Under the pieces are notes generated by a model that saw only the letters and a program-made list of their open reading frames with translations, was not told where the DNA came from and did no database searches. Shown one piece after another: positions 49,701 through 58,648 of a stretch of 64,000 nucleotides of DNA. Each line of letters opens with the position of its first letter. Position 1 is the first letter of the stretch. Location of the stretch: the NCBI GenBank assembly GCA_037976565.1, contig CP137682.1, positions 5,454,827 to 5,518,826 of the forward strand, written 5' to 3'. This stretch comes from Mesocentrotus franciscanus (Eukaryota > Echinodermata > Echinoidea > Camarodonta > Strongylocentrotidae). The translations under genes and the position numbers were made by a program.

Positions 49701-50793
49701 ATTCCATCAGCAAGTGAGGTGCGCACATCGGTATCAGGCTCAGCCTGTATTAAAAGAAGACAGAGAAAACCAAGGATTGTTGGTTGTGTCAGCTTCTACA
49801 ACAACATATTACCAAAGTGAAATGCCACTGTTTAAAACATTCAATCAGCATTAGTAGTGAAATAGATTAAATACCTGGAAAAGGGTCGCATTAGACAAAA
49901 ATATTTAAAGATTCAACATCATGTAAAGCATTTATAGCAAAAGTATTTTCCAAGTGGTAAAATGATTGAGGCTTAGGTGTGAATTTCATACATGTGAAGT
50001 AGGTGCAAGACTATTCTAATTTTACCAAGGGTGGAAATGTATATTTCAAATGCACTGATTCAAACTGGATTAACATTGTTTGATAAAGAAGGAAATTGTA
50101 TGAATCAAAAGCGATCAAATCTAAATTCACGTCATGATAACAGAGTTGTGATATACATATTTTATGAACATAATGTATGCAATGTCTCACTCTCAACTAA
50201 TACAAATATCATAGTGTGCTAGTTGGAGAGCTGCGAGCTTGAATGGCATATTAATATCATATATATATCATAAGAGTTAATGCCTTTCTGGCTCTCAGCA
50301 GAGGAGAAATTCCCTTTCAGGTCTCACATGTTCAAGACAGTTTTTCTCGTACAGCTCCTTGATGAAGTTATAGAGAGAGTGATGCTTGCCCACAAACAAA
50401 CGCTCAGGGCCATTGCTGTTTCTTTTCACTGTGTTTATAAAGATTAAACAAAATAAAGACACATAGATTAGAGTTATTAGCACTGTTTTCGATGCTCGAC
50501 ATCTTTTTTGAAAGATTGATTGGTCAAAGAGTGAGCTATTTCATTTTCTCTTTACACTCCCAAACTATTGCATCATCATCATTTTCAACATCATTTTTAT
50601 TATCCCCATCTTCATCATTATCACCCACCACCATCTTCATCATCATCACCATCATCACCTTTATCATCATTACAATCATCACCATCCTCCTCCTCTGATA
50701 TCTACTTACGCTCTTCTGGTGTGAGATTGGGATAGACATCTGCAAGAGTTCTCAGAAGCTTTTCTTCATCCACAAATGGCAGTAATGCTACAC
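32887..50793 (-). CDS. XRN2: XRN2/Rat1 nuclear 5'-3' exoribonuclease, 3' half (8 exons found)
   Basis: XRN2 degrades 5'-monophosphate RNA in the nucleus, including the downstream RNA at transcription termination. The exons found start at GVALLPFVDE, a signature of the XRN2/Rat1 catalytic core's end, then LYPNLTPEE-like and FVGKHHSLYNFIKELY segments, matching human VALLPFVDEKRL and FVGKHHPLHDFILELY. Next come SPVPDHLRDIPESYVL and SVTFRDL, matching human CSPVPMLRDL and SINFKDP. The tail is RGG-rich, then three ~50-residue repeats, ending YPRPPGYWRY where human has YPLPPPSGRYNWN. Phases agree through the first six exons and between the last two. The junction 43531 to 37036 does not fit (one base out, but one base in), so at least one exon is missing there. 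The N-terminal nuclease exons must lie right of 50793; none was recognised up to 64000. Confidence 0.88.
34190..35560 (+). repeat. Nine-copy ~140-bp tandem array with TGACCTTTGACC motif
   Basis: The block GGCTGTGTTTTGATACCATG recurs at 34231, 34371, 34530, 34663, 34803, 34943, 35107, 35248 and 35388. Units also carry ATGACCTTTGACCTACATAC, AAAATCCGTCAAACATTA and AAGTTATCGA. At 35055-35085 the GACCTTT word repeats four times. The array ends in ACGGAAGGAAGG and a CCTCCGACTTCGTCGG hairpin, which looks like the natural 3' end of the repeat family. It lies in the last XRN2 intron. Confidence 0.9.
35783..36275. mobile_element. Foldback MITE, copy 2 (XRN2 last intron)
   Basis: Begins GGGAAGTTCACACTGATATT and closes with ATATTGGGATGGATATCCC. 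Inner segments GTGAAAGTTTGAGCAAAATC and AAAATTGGCAATTCTGTGAT match the copy at 1934-2450, again with a degraded inverted arrangement. Confidence 0.7.
36541..37036 (-). CDS. XRN2: XRN2 exon g (three ~50-residue G/Q/Y/R repeats)
   Basis: Acceptor GTCCTTTCCCAG, donor GTGGGT, 496 bases, open throughout. After a short NQQSNLGRSPNQR lead come three tandem units built from YYQNQTQSY, RRGVYDQRQGYGGQGQQ, RGGGGG and YDNRDNRNQGW. Rich in G, Q, Y, R and N, as in prion-like and RGG domains. The opposite strand is also open but only as a mirror of these repeats. Confidence 0.8.
39413..40075. mobile_element. Element nested in the LINE 3'UTR
   Basis: Ends GTGGCAAAAGGGCGTTAGC and CTTACGCCCTTCTGCCAC are inverted repeats, and the LINE 3'UTR appears to resume after 40075. 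The left terminus is partly repeated at 39465 (AGAAGGGCGTTAGC). A hAT-type MITE lies within it. Confidence 0.65.
39483..39867. mobile_element. hAT-type MITE with 8-bp target duplication, nested
   Basis: Ends CAGGGGCGGATCCAG and CTGGATCCACCACTG. Direct AGCACTAT copies flank it at 39475-39482 and 39868-39875. Same family as 6489-6744, with a possible truncated copy near 58649. Internal sequence has poly-A/T runs and repeated GGTAGTGAGCA blocks. Confidence 0.88.
40640..40935. repeat. Two-copy direct duplication (~147 bp)
   Basis: The unit from CATGTCAAAATATAACATAA to AGTGCTGGGATT is repeated immediately with few differences. Confidence 0.85.
41304..41420 (+). pseudogene. Fragment with SAP-like N-terminus, unassigned
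   Basis: An ATG opens MDDETKVSVDDIRVWNMQQL and continues KNFVIERSFTSERRV before running into low-complexity pyrimidine sequence. The 'VDDIRxWNxxxLKxFxxxR' pattern resembles SAP-like helices at the N-terminus of multicopy invertebrate proteins; I cannot name the gene. No downstream exon was found, so I treat it as a fragment. Confidence 0.35.
41410..42640 (+). repeat. 1.2-kb pyrimidine-rich minisatellite-like tract
   Basis: Imperfect tandem copies of CTTATGTTATTCTTTGTTTT and TCTATCATTTTCTCTTTCTG. Overlapping open frames in all three plus frames are a consequence of the composition, not genes. Confidence 0.85.
42700..42816. promoter_or_regulatory. Twin X-box palindromes with a CCAAT box
   Basis: GTTACCCGGGCAAC occurs at 42700-42713 and 42741-42754; both match the RFX X-box consensus (GTNRCC, short spacer, RGYAAC) perfectly. 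CCAATCAG, an NF-Y-type site, lies at 42809-42816. RFX and NF-Y sites often act together, but no nearby gene start was found, so this is a candidate element only. Confidence 0.45.
43531..43646 (-). CDS. XRN2: XRN2 exon f (RGG box)
   Basis: The frame continues from exon e (split His codon) into GGRGFGRGYRGRGRGGGRGY and a second RGRG block, an RNA-binding RGG box. The acceptor is ATTATTACAG, formed by the (ATT)n tail of the adjacent SINE. The donor is taken as GTATCC after 43531; several weaker GGT donors exist inside the Gly-rich stretch, so the 3' end is provisional. Confidence 0.72.
43651..43972 (-). mobile_element. tRNA-derived SINE (His-like head) abutting XRN2 exon f
   Basis: On the minus strand the head reads GTGTCGTGGTCGAGTGGATA (A box) and GGTTCGAGTCCC (B box), with a GTG anticodon position, followed by TTTGGCAAGACATTAATC and GGTAAATGGGTACCCGGC body blocks, a GCGC module and a long (ATT)n tail at 43651-43712. 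The tail ends in TTACAG directly at the exon. Confidence 0.85.
44502..44570 (-). CDS. XRN2: XRN2 exon e
   Basis: Acceptor TTTCTACTCCACCAG, donor GTGAGT, 69 bases. The split Ser codon from exon d leads to SVTFRDLTSQEISTFKANRL, aligned with human SINFKDPQFAEDYIFKAVML. Confidence 0.82.
45242..45319 (-). CDS. XRN2: XRN2 exon d
   Basis: Acceptor CATCTTTGTGCAG, donor GTATGT, 78 bases. Reads HRSPVPHSSPVPDHLRDIPE; the SPVP-LRD core is shared with human XRN2. SPVP appears duplicated here. Confidence 0.85.
45606..46014. mobile_element. MITE family C, copy 2 (XRN2 intron)
   Basis: AAAGGTATAGTCCAGTTTTG at the left and AACTGGTCTTTATCTTT at the right. The internal sequence matches 18023-18373 in reverse (for example CCCATATACATCTTTCTGTG and ACCTTGCAGTACACACC). 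Confidence 0.78.
46725..46925. repeat. Dispersed 'TCGCGG' repeat element
   Basis: TACTGTAAACTCGTGGTAAT, CGCGGTGCTTTAATTTTCGC and repeated CGCGAA words give a local GC and CpG peak in AT-rich sequence. The form is that of a MITE common in marine invertebrates, but its ends were not resolved. Confidence 0.5.
47691..47705 (-). promoter_or_regulatory. CTCF-like site
   Basis: The minus strand reads GGCACTAGATGGCGC, close to the CTCF core (CCACYAGRKGGCRC). A single motif match in an intron; function not shown. Confidence 0.3.
48003..49340. mobile_element. GC-rich element in two tandem copies
   Basis: Copies at about 48003-48662 and 48693-49335 share TAGGTCACATATgAACCGGG, CGTACGATTTTCCCTACCCG, repeated GGTGCCGGTCGGGTGCC and ACGGGCCCCGGA-TGTATATGTGA ends. 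Each copy begins CACATAT...CCGGGCCCCGTACG and finishes CGTACGGGCCCCGG...ATATGTG, so the termini are inverted repeats. GC and CpG content is far above the surroundings. No long ORF. Confidence 0.75.
49656..49744 (-). CDS. XRN2: XRN2 exon c
   Basis: Acceptor CTTTTAATACAG, donor GTGAGT, 89 bases, no stop in frame. Reads TSLADGMIGKIGKDEFVTLP, aligned with human GIQGKFSLDEEAILP. Confidence 0.82.
50328..50428 (-). CDS. XRN2: XRN2 exon b
   Basis: Acceptor TATAAACACAG, donor GTGAGA, 101 bases, leaves on a codon boundary. Encodes KRNSNGPERLFVGKHHSLYN and the FIKELYEKNC segment. Confidence 0.87.
50710..50793 (-). CDS. XRN2: XRN2 exon a (end of catalytic core)
   Basis: Acceptor AACCGCTAG, donor GTAAGT, 84 bases. 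Two bases complete a Gly codon giving GVALLPFVDEEKLLRTLADV, the most diagnostic XRN2 stretch in the window. Confidence 0.88.
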
Positions 50794-51012
50794 CTAGCGG
50801 TTACATCAAAGAGCATAAGAACAGAAATTATGTTTCACAAGTTTGCACATAAAGCTATGATGTTATTGTATTCCTGGCTGTCGTTCTGCTGTGTAAGTCA
50901 GGAAAGTTAATATTTACAGGTGTCTTTATTCGAACAAAACTGCGTCACGATTCAATGTCAATCACGGGGGCAGGGTACACGTCCCCCCCAAAAAGAAATA
51001 AGGGTGGGGGAC

Positions 51013-53365
51013 TGTTACACCCACAAATGTAATAACGCCCACAAATGTAACAACGCCCACAAATGTAATAACACTTTACCCACAAATGTAATAACACCCA
51101 CAAATGTAATAACACTTTACCCACAAATGTAATAATTTCACCCACAAATGTAATAATTTTGAATCACCCACAAATGTAATAATGACTTTACCCACAAATG
51201 TAATAAATTTGAAGGGATATTTTGTCGAATTTGTTCAAAACTAAAACCCTGTAATAAAGCATGGGTATAGCGCGCAGTCTTTACTCCAGACCCGGTTATT
51301 TCAAAAATTTAAAAATCTTCAAAACTAAGACCCCATAATCCTTTTCCTGTGGAATAACATGACAATCGAGCGTAGTCTTTCCTCCAGACCCGGTCATTTC
51401 AAAAATAAAAACAATAAAAAACAAAACCAAAAAATCAAATCTAAGACCCAACAATCCTCCAAACTAAGACCCTGTAATAAAGCATGGGTTTAGAGCGTTG
51501 TCTTTACTCCACACCCGGTTATTTCAAAATAAAACAAAACAAAACAAAAACCTTTTAAACTAAGACCCCTCCATCTTCCAAATTAAGACCCGGTAATAAA
51601 GCATGGGTTTAGAGCGTAGTCTTTACTCCAGACCCGTTTAATTTTTTTAAATCTTCAAAACTAAGACCCCATCATCTTAGTCATGTGGAATAACATGAGT
51701 ATTGAACGTAGTCTTTCCTCCAGACCCGGTCATTTCAAAAATAAAAAACACTAAAAAACAAAACAAAAATTCAAATCTAAGACCCAACAATCCTCCAAAC
51801 TAAGACCCTGTAATAAAGCATGGGTTTAGAGCGTTGTCTTTACTCATCACCCGGTTATTTCAAAAATAAAACAAAACAAAACAAAAACCTTTTAAACTAA
51901 GACCCTCCATCTTCCAAATTAAGACCCAGTAATAAAGCATGGGTTTAGAGCGTAGTCTTTACTCCAGACCCGTTTAATTTTTTTAATCTTCAAAACTAAG
52001 ACCCCATCATCTTATTCATGTGGAATAACATGAGTATTGAACGTAGTCTTTCCTCTAGACTCGGTTATTTCAAAAACAAAACAAAACAAAAACAAAAACT
52101 TTAAAATTAAGACCCACCATCTTCCAAACTAAGATCCTGTAATAAAGCATGGGTTTAGAGCATAGTTGTTCTTCCAGACCCGGTCATTTAAAAAAAATGA
52201 TATAATATATACAATATTTAAATACATTTAAGGTCACTTATTCAATTACTTTTTTTCTACAAACATTGAATTCCAGGATAGTTGTGGGCGTTAGAATTTT
52301 TACATATTAACAAATCGTCGACGGTCAACGAACCATCGAATCGGTCCCTCCATTGTGTGTTATATATATGGACCATTTTGACTGATTTGTCAGTTCGTGT
52401 GACCGCCGACCAATCATTTATTTGTGACGTGTTGTATCCACATATGTTATAATGTAATTTATTTTTAAATGAAAAAAAAGAGGAATAAAATGGTGGGACT
52501 TAGTTTCGAAGATTTGTTTAAATTTCTTTTTCTTTTGAAATAACCGGGTCTGGAGGAAAGACTACGCTCTATACCCATGTTATTCCACAGGAAAAGGATG
52601 GGGAGGTCTTAGTTTGAAGATTTTTTTTTTTAAATAACCGAGTCTGAAGTAAAGACTACGCTCTAATCCCATACTTTATTACCGGGTCTTAATTTGGAGG
52701 ATTGTTGGGTCTTAGATTTGAATTTTTTGTTTTGTTTTTTATTGTTTTTTTATTTTTGAAATGTCCGGGTCTGGAGGAAAGACTACGCTCGATTGTTATG
52801 TTATTCCACAGGAAAATGATTATGGGGTCTGTTTTTAAATTTTGAAATAACCGGGTCTGGAGTAAAGACTGCGCGCTATACCCATGCTTTATTACAGGGT
52901 TTTAGTTTTGAACAAATTCGACAAAATATCCCTTCAAATTTATTACATTTGTGGGTAAAGTCATTATTACATTTGTGGGTGATTCAAAATTATTACATTT
53001 GTGGGTGATTCGAAATTATTACATTTGTGGGTAAAGTGGTTATTACATTTGTGGGTGAAATTATTACATTTGTAAGTAAAGTGTTATTACATTTGTGGGT
53101 GTTATTACATTTGTGGGTAAAGTGTTATTACATTTGTGGGCGTTGTTACATTTGTGGGCGTTATTACATTTGTGGGTGTAACAACCACTTACCAAAATTA
53201 TTACATTTGTGGGTAAAGTGGTTATTTCATTTGTGGGTGAAATTATTACATTTGTGGGTAAAGTGTTATTACATTTGTGGGTGTTATTACATTTGTGGGT
53301 AAAGTGTTATTACATTTGTGGGCGTTGTTACATTTGTGGGCGTTATTACATTTGTGGGTGTAACA
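51013..53365. mobile_element. Foldback-like element with long tandem-repeat inverted arms
   Basis: Starts TGTTACACCCACAAATGTAA and ends TTACATTTGTGGGTGTAACA, flanked by direct GGGAC at 51008-51012 and 53366-53370. Outer arms are arrays of a 14-20 bp CCCACAAATGTAATAA word (51013-51215 and, reversed, 52940-53365). Inner arms are tandem ~110-320 bp units with AAGACCC, GTAATAAAGCATGGGT and CTTTACTCCAGACCCGGTTA (51240-52195; reversed at 52490-52930). About 290 bp of unique AT-rich sequence lies between (52200-52490). The right outer array is internally duplicated, with an extra GGGTGTAACA end at about 53175. No transposase. Confidence 0.88.
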
Positions 53366-53577
53366 GGGACACAATAGGATATATGCCCCCCATTTTGGAA
53401 TCATGTATTTCGTATAATAGGCTCTATGGGGCCCTACTTATTAAAATTGTGCCTTAGATTCTAGAAATAAAGCACAAAATATGCGCTTTAAATTAGGATT
53501 TTGATCAAGGCTAACAAGGGGCGTCGACTTTTCCAGTTCTCTGATTGGCGAAAACTGGTATTATCATAGATCCGTAT

Positions 53578-53790
53578 CCGGACACCAACCCCCTGGACAT
53601 CCACCCCCGGATAACCACCCCAGTCAACTACCCCCTAGGACAACTACCCCCTAGGGCAACTACTCCCTAGGACAAATACCCCCAGGACAACTACCCCCGG
53701 TCAACTACCCCCAACAACTACCCCCTACGACAACCATCCTCTAGGATAACTACCCCTCGGACAACTATCCTAGGGGGTAGTTCGATCGTG
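53578..53790 (+). repeat. Short-word satellite ACAACTACCCCCTAGG
   Basis: About twelve degenerate 16-18 bp units with CAACTACCCCC, ending in CCTAGGGGGTAG, an inverted copy of the word. Confidence 0.85.
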
Positions 53791-53865
53791 CAGCCATTCA
53801 ACGTATGCAATACTCGAACTCTCTAATCATGGTAACACAAGTCAAATTTGGCTTTAAAAAGGAAT

Positions 53866-54770
53866 TTAAAAAAATTGGTTATTCAGAATTTTGAAAAATC
53901 GGAGCAGTTGGCAGCTACGTATGCTGTTGTACAGGAATTTAACTGGCAATTTTCCACATTCTAGTGGTGAGCCTCTGTAGACTTGTAAAGCTCTGTAGAC
54001 ATCTTGTCTACTGGCTTGGCATTTGCGGAAGAGGTTCTTTACGATTTTTAAATGCATTTTTGCTAGTCCGTTCGACTGAAGATGGTACGGACTTGTTGTT
54101 GTGTGACATAATTAAGTCCCAACCTTGTGCTCGGTTTTTGAACTCTTTACTTGCATATTGCGAACTATTATCTGTCACGAGTTCACTTGGAGTGCCTTGT
54201 CTTAACAAGAACTCTTATATGTTCGTTATCACTGTTTTACTTATTGTTTTCGACAATAAATTGTGAATAGTAGTCTACTATTACCATGTAATCTTTATTA
54301 TTCAGTGTGAACAATCCTGCAAAGATCTTTTCCGACGGTCTGTTTGGTACCGTGTGTGATTTTGGTATTTCTGTCTATGGTTGTTTTGGTTAATATTACA
54401 TCGAGCATGAGTTTCAATTTCGTACCATTTCTGTTATGTCTTGATTTATTCTAGACTAATACATGTACAGACTTCTCTTGCGCGTCTTTTGCATTTTTCT
54501 ATGCCCAGGTGTCCTGCATGGATCTTGTTCAACATCTGTTGTCTCATTGTGCTTGGTACCACGATTCTTTCATGATTAAGCCTTAACAGTATTCTCTAAC
54601 TGCTATTGGACGCTGTTGTTTTGTTTCAAGCCATCCATCTTTTGTCTTTCTTTGTTTCTTCTACAAACTGACCTTTTCTCTTTGACTGGTATTGTCTTCA
54701 TCGGTGTGTCTACATATATTATGATGTCTTCTTCTCTTTCGACATTCATTTCTGTCTGTGGATCTATACC
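53866..54770 (-). pseudogene. Ty3 integrase remnant
   Basis: Zinc-binding part at 54460-54580 (MLNKIHAGHLGIEKCKRRAR); core at 54208-54008 with GTPSELVTDNSSQYASKEFK, holding the second catalytic Asp; then YRALQVYRGSPLECGKLP at 53990-53910. Several frames and stops; the region around the catalytic Glu is degraded. Confidence 0.82.
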
Positions 54771-54773
54771 GCT

Positions 54774-55335
54774 CTAGACAGTGCATCTGCGGTGTACATG
54801 TATTTTCCTGGTGTGTAGGACACTTTCAGATCGTATCTCTGCACTCGGATTAGTAGGCGTTGAATACGAAGAGGACTTGTTTTTTTTTTCGAACAACGGT
54901 TCAAGAGTTTTATGATCTTTTTCGACTTCTACCTGTCGTCCATGTATGTACGTGTATTGATGAAATCTTTTACACGCATGCCTCATCGCTGGCAATTCTT
55001 TTTCTATCTGCGCATGCCGCATAGCGAGTTTCTGCATCATCAGTCATTGCTCTAGGAAACCAATTCTGGTCATGTTGTTGCAAAGTAGTACTGCACCTAA
55101 TCCATATTTAGACGCATCAGCTGATAGCTTCGTCGGCTTTGTGCTGTACGTCATTGAAATGAAGCACTGGTTCTTGTGTCAGAGCTTCCTTGAGTTGACA
55201 CCAAGATTTTTCTTGTGCATCTTGCCGTGCGTCCACTTATTTATTTTCTCAAGAAGACGTCTTCTCAGCGGGGCTGACTTTGTGGCTAGATCTGGTATGA
55301 GCTTTCCTTGGTAGTTGACCATACCTAAGAACCTA
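54774..55335 (-). pseudogene. Ty3 RT end and RNase H remnant
   Basis: RFLGMVNYQGKLIPDL follows the SINE junction, then SADASKYGLGAVLL (first RNase H Asp), HAQIEKELPAMRHACKRFHQ, VEVEKDHKTLEPLF and YTADALSRA, the usual order, with frame breaks. Confidence 0.82.
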
Positions 55336-55336
55336 G

Positions 55337-55546
55337 GGTAGTAGTAGTAGTGGGGGGTATTTTACCTGACTGCTATGAAAGCATAAATGCTTGTTAGTAA
55401 GCAACTAGAGGACCGACGGTTTTACGTCCTCTCCGAGGGACCTGAGGATTAATGCCTTACCAAAGGGCACTAGCGCATCGACTTGGTTTCGAACACGGGT
55501 CGCCAGATTACGAGACCACTGCTCTACCAACTGAGCTATCGCGCCT
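55337..55546 (-). mobile_element. tRNA-Thr-like SINE inserted in the Ty3 RT
   Basis: Head GCGCGATAGCTCAGTTGG (A box), a CGT anticodon position in TCTCGTAAT, and a B box GTGTTCGAAAC. Body CTTTGGTAAGGCATTAATCC and GAGAGGACGTAAAACCGTCG; tail (TAC)n. A 3' body and simple tail unlike a tRNA gene show it is a SINE. Confidence 0.85.
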
Positions 55547-56290
55547 CCTCTGAACTTCATGCTTGTTCTGTGGTCTTTCCATGTTTAAGATGGCTGCAAC
55601 CTTTTTTGGATCTGGTTGAACACCTTGTTCACTGATCAAGTCGCCAATGAAAGTTATTTGTCTCACATTGAACTCACATTTGTCTCTGTTGAATTTCAGA
55701 TTTGCTTCCCGAGCTATGTCACGGATTTGTTTCAGTCTGGTGTCATGTTCCTGATGGGTTGACCCCCATACTACTATGTCATCCATCATTGTGTTGACAC
55801 CAGGTATGTGTACGAACAAACTATGCACAATCTTGTTGAACACTTCTGAAGCATTGCAGATTCCGAATGGTAATCTGAGAAAATCTGTACCTTCCAAATG
55901 GTGTTATGAAAGTATATAGCCTATCTGCCAGAAACCTGATGACGCATCTAATTTGCTGAAGTACTTCGCTCCTGCAAACTGTGCCGTTATTTCATTTCTT
56001 GAAGGCAACTGGTAGTGCTCTATTTTTATGGACCTTATATCTCTTGGAACTAGACATACTCGAAGCTGATTGTTTTTCTTCATCACCACCACGAGCGACG
56101 ACATCCAGTCACTTGGTTCATCCACCGGTGTGATTACTTTATTTCGTTCCATTTTATTTAGCTCATCTTTGAGCTGACTTCGCAGTGGAAATGGAATTTT
56201 TCGACATGCATGTTGTACAGGTTGAGAATTTTCATTTAACGTGATATGATGGTTTCCATGCAAACACGTCTTCATAGGAATCCATGACAC
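55508..56290 (-). pseudogene. Ty3 reverse transcriptase remnant
   Basis: Two open pieces joined by a frameshift near 55900. The first: HHITLNENSQPVQHACRKIP, RNKVITPVDEPSDW, YFSKLDASSGFWQI. The second: FLRLPFGICNASEVFNKIV, MMDDIVVWGSTHQEHD, FNRDKCEFNVRQITFIGDLI. The YxDD box reads MMDD. It breaks at HEVQ, where the SINE sits. Confidence 0.88.
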
Positions 56291-56560
56291 ATGCTCCGCC
56301 GACGATTGCTCCGCCGACAGTTAATCCGCAAAACGCGACAATTGCTCTGTGACATTTGCTCCAACGTCAAATGCTCCTCCGACAGTTGCTCCGCCGACAG
56401 TTGCTCCTCCGACAGTTGCTCCGCCGACAATTGCTCCTCCGACAGTTGCTCCGACGACAATTGTTCCGACGACATGTGCTCCGACGACATTTACTCCGCC
56501 GACATTTGCTCCGCCCATAAAGTGCCCCGTGGAAGACATATGCTCCTACGACAAATGCTT
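56281..56560 (+). repeat. 15-bp satellite TTGCTCCGCCGACAG
   Basis: About seventeen 15-bp units varying at two to three positions (TGCTCCgaCGACAtT, TGCTCCtCCGACAGT). Because the period is a multiple of three, all frames stay open on both strands; the apparent VGGAT and SSDSC proteins are artefacts. Confidence 0.9.
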
Positions 56561-57484
56561 CGCCGACAATATTTCTTACATGGGTTATTTTCTTGGTTTT
56601 TGTTTTATTTTGACTTGTTTTGTTGTTGTTATTCAGTGCCGTAGTCAGCATTTTGAGAAGGGGGATGCTTTTTAATACCCCGATCAGGAGACACTGATGG
56701 GGAAAAAAAGGGTGATAAACCTTTGCAAAAGACGCAATCCTTTTTTTCGGGGGGAGCAGGTGCAGAAGCTTTTAAGTAATAGATACACTTTTCTCAACCT
56801 TGAGTCGACCTTCTTTCTTTTTCTTGGGCACAATATTAGAGAGAGAGAGAGAGAGAGAGCTAAAAATATCATAGCATATCATCATAGCATCTTCCTGCTT
56901 AATTTCCCTCCTTAATTCAATGATCATGTTTATACCATAAAGGCATAAACTGGCAAGCGAGCGATTTAAACCAAAGAATTATCTTCAACAATAATGAGTA
57001 TCAAACAGAGTTTTTTTTTGCTGTGGGACGGTCGGGCACATTCATAGTTAAGGCGATGTCAATTTCATTTTAGCGAGCGGGCGGTTTTAGGCTTATTTTA
57101 TATTGAATAGCATCTATCTGCCTTCCGCCCTTCTTCGTCAAATGAACATGTTTAAAATTACAATCGCGAGTTAGCGTAGCAAGTGAGCGATTTTTAAAAA
57201 CTTCCAATAATTATGGGCATATTTTTCCCCATAAAGGAACTGTGTCTTCTTGCCCCGAGAAAGGGAGGGCACAAACACAGTTATTTTAGGGGACGTTTTT
57301 TTTTTTTTGGTTATTTGGCGAACAAGGAAGGTAAAAATCGTATGTTATAATCTTAAATAGAATCTTTCTACATTACGCCCCTTTTTAATCAAATGGGCAA
57401 GTATTATGTAATGATTATTGTTTATTCCTTGTTGGCGAGCGAGCCTAGCGAATGGTCTAAATTCTTTGGCTTGCCATTTCATTA

Positions 57485-57975
57485 CATTCCAATCCAATCC
57501 AATCCAATCCAGGTATTTATATAGCGCCAAATAAATATCTAGTTGCCTAATCAAAGGCGCTGATGAGACTGAAAAACTACAAAAAATGTCTGTTCATGAT
57601 TCTAACTGGGAAAGACAAAAAACTGACTAATTGTAAGCAATCTGAAATAGGTATGTCTTTAGTTGAGTTCTGAAAGTGGATAACTGGTGACAAGAGCGAA
57701 GGATTTGGGGAAGACCATTCCACAGTCTCGATGCACAGGCAGTAAATGATCGATCTCCTAGAAGAGAGCGTGTTCGAGGACGCTTAAGCAGGTATTTACC
57801 TGCAGATCGCAAATTAGTTCGAGGGTTATAAACAGTCAACACAGGAGCGTATCCATGCATTGCCTTCCATGTTAATAAAATAATTTTGTATTCAATTCTC
57901 TGTTTTATAGGAAGCCAGTGTAGTGCAATAAGTGTAGGAGTAATGTGTAAAAGTATCTGCGTACCTAGCATCGCT
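57485..57975 (-). mobile_element. LINE 3' end: RT C-terminal block with (ATTGG)n tail
   Basis: Minus strand reads HITPTLIALHWLPIKQRIEY, ILLTWKAMHGYAP, NPRTNLRSAGKYLL and DRSFTACASRLWNGLP, the CR1/L2 terminal block, then a GGCGCTATATAAATACC 3'UTR and (ATTGG)n. It lies inside the split Ty3 element. Confidence 0.88.
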
Positions 57976-58329
57976 TTTTAATCACTGATGTACAAAACGT
58001 ATTACGAACATAAGCTAGCGTAGCGAGCAAGCGAATTTTCATCCTTTTCATATACAAACTATCTGCCTGCCTACCACCCTTTTGACTATTATTTCACGAA
58101 CATGTAGGCCTATATTTCATTTTCCATATTATTTCTAATTTTCCCCGACGTGTCGCGACGCCGGCAAGATTTACCGACATTAATTATACCGACACCGTTC
58201 CGACACAAAGTTATATAGGCCAATGCAAAAATATGATTTTGATTGTTTTGTTTAAACGCCTACCGTGTCTTTTGTTTTAAGTGAAAGAATAAAGTTTCAC
58301 AAATCATCACATGCCTGTAAGCCTAACAA

Positions 58330-58615
58330 TGGTTGAAGGTCACCAGGAGTAACTAGAAAAGCCATATTGTGAGTTGAACCCTTGTACTTCACTTGTACAT
58401 AACAACGACCCTTTACCGCATGGAATCACTGTATAGCCTGTCATTCTCACTCTAGCTGGCTGCAGTTTGGTCTGGGACTCAAACTCTGATACACTGATTC
58501 TGGAAGAAGGTTTGTCTGAACACCAGTATCTAACTTGAAAGTAACTACTCATCACATCTTCTACTCATCACGAGACTCTATTGTTTCTACCACATCAACC
58601 ATGACATCATCTTTG
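58330..58615 (-). pseudogene. Ty3 protease remnant
   Basis: Frames contain KLDTGVQTNLLPESVYQSLS (retropepsin DTG), then KGRCYVQVKYKGSTHN and FLVTPGDLQPLLG, the ILG-type closing block. Two stops interrupt the middle. Confidence 0.75.
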
Positions 58616-58648
58616 ACCTTGAGATTTTGCATGTCATTGATAACTTCA

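Larger units (their letters stand above)
53866..58620 (-). mobile_element. Decayed Ty3/gypsy LTR retrotransposon (pol region)
   Basis: Minus-strand order: protease (58615-58330), RT (56290-55508), continued RT/RNase H (55335-54780), integrase (54770-53866). The order PR-RT-RH-IN is that of the Ty3 group, and the wording resembles the Mag/SURL lineage of echinoderms (inference). The frame is broken many times. PR and RT are separated by about 2 kb of foreign repeats (word satellite, LINE end). LTRs were not found, so the element is an internal relic. Confidence 0.85.

Noticed and set aside
51013..53365. CRISPR-like array of short regular repeats
   Set aside because: Repeats are directly abutting with 2-6 base linkers rather than unique spacers, arranged as inverted arms in a eukaryotic genome.
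55440..55546. tRNA-Thr gene
   Set aside because: A and B boxes are present but the acceptor stem does not close and a SINE body and simple tail follow.
56272..56651. Overlapping open frames on both strands (VGGAT, SSDSC repeats)
   Set aside because: A 15-base satellite keeps every frame open; no start or splice context.
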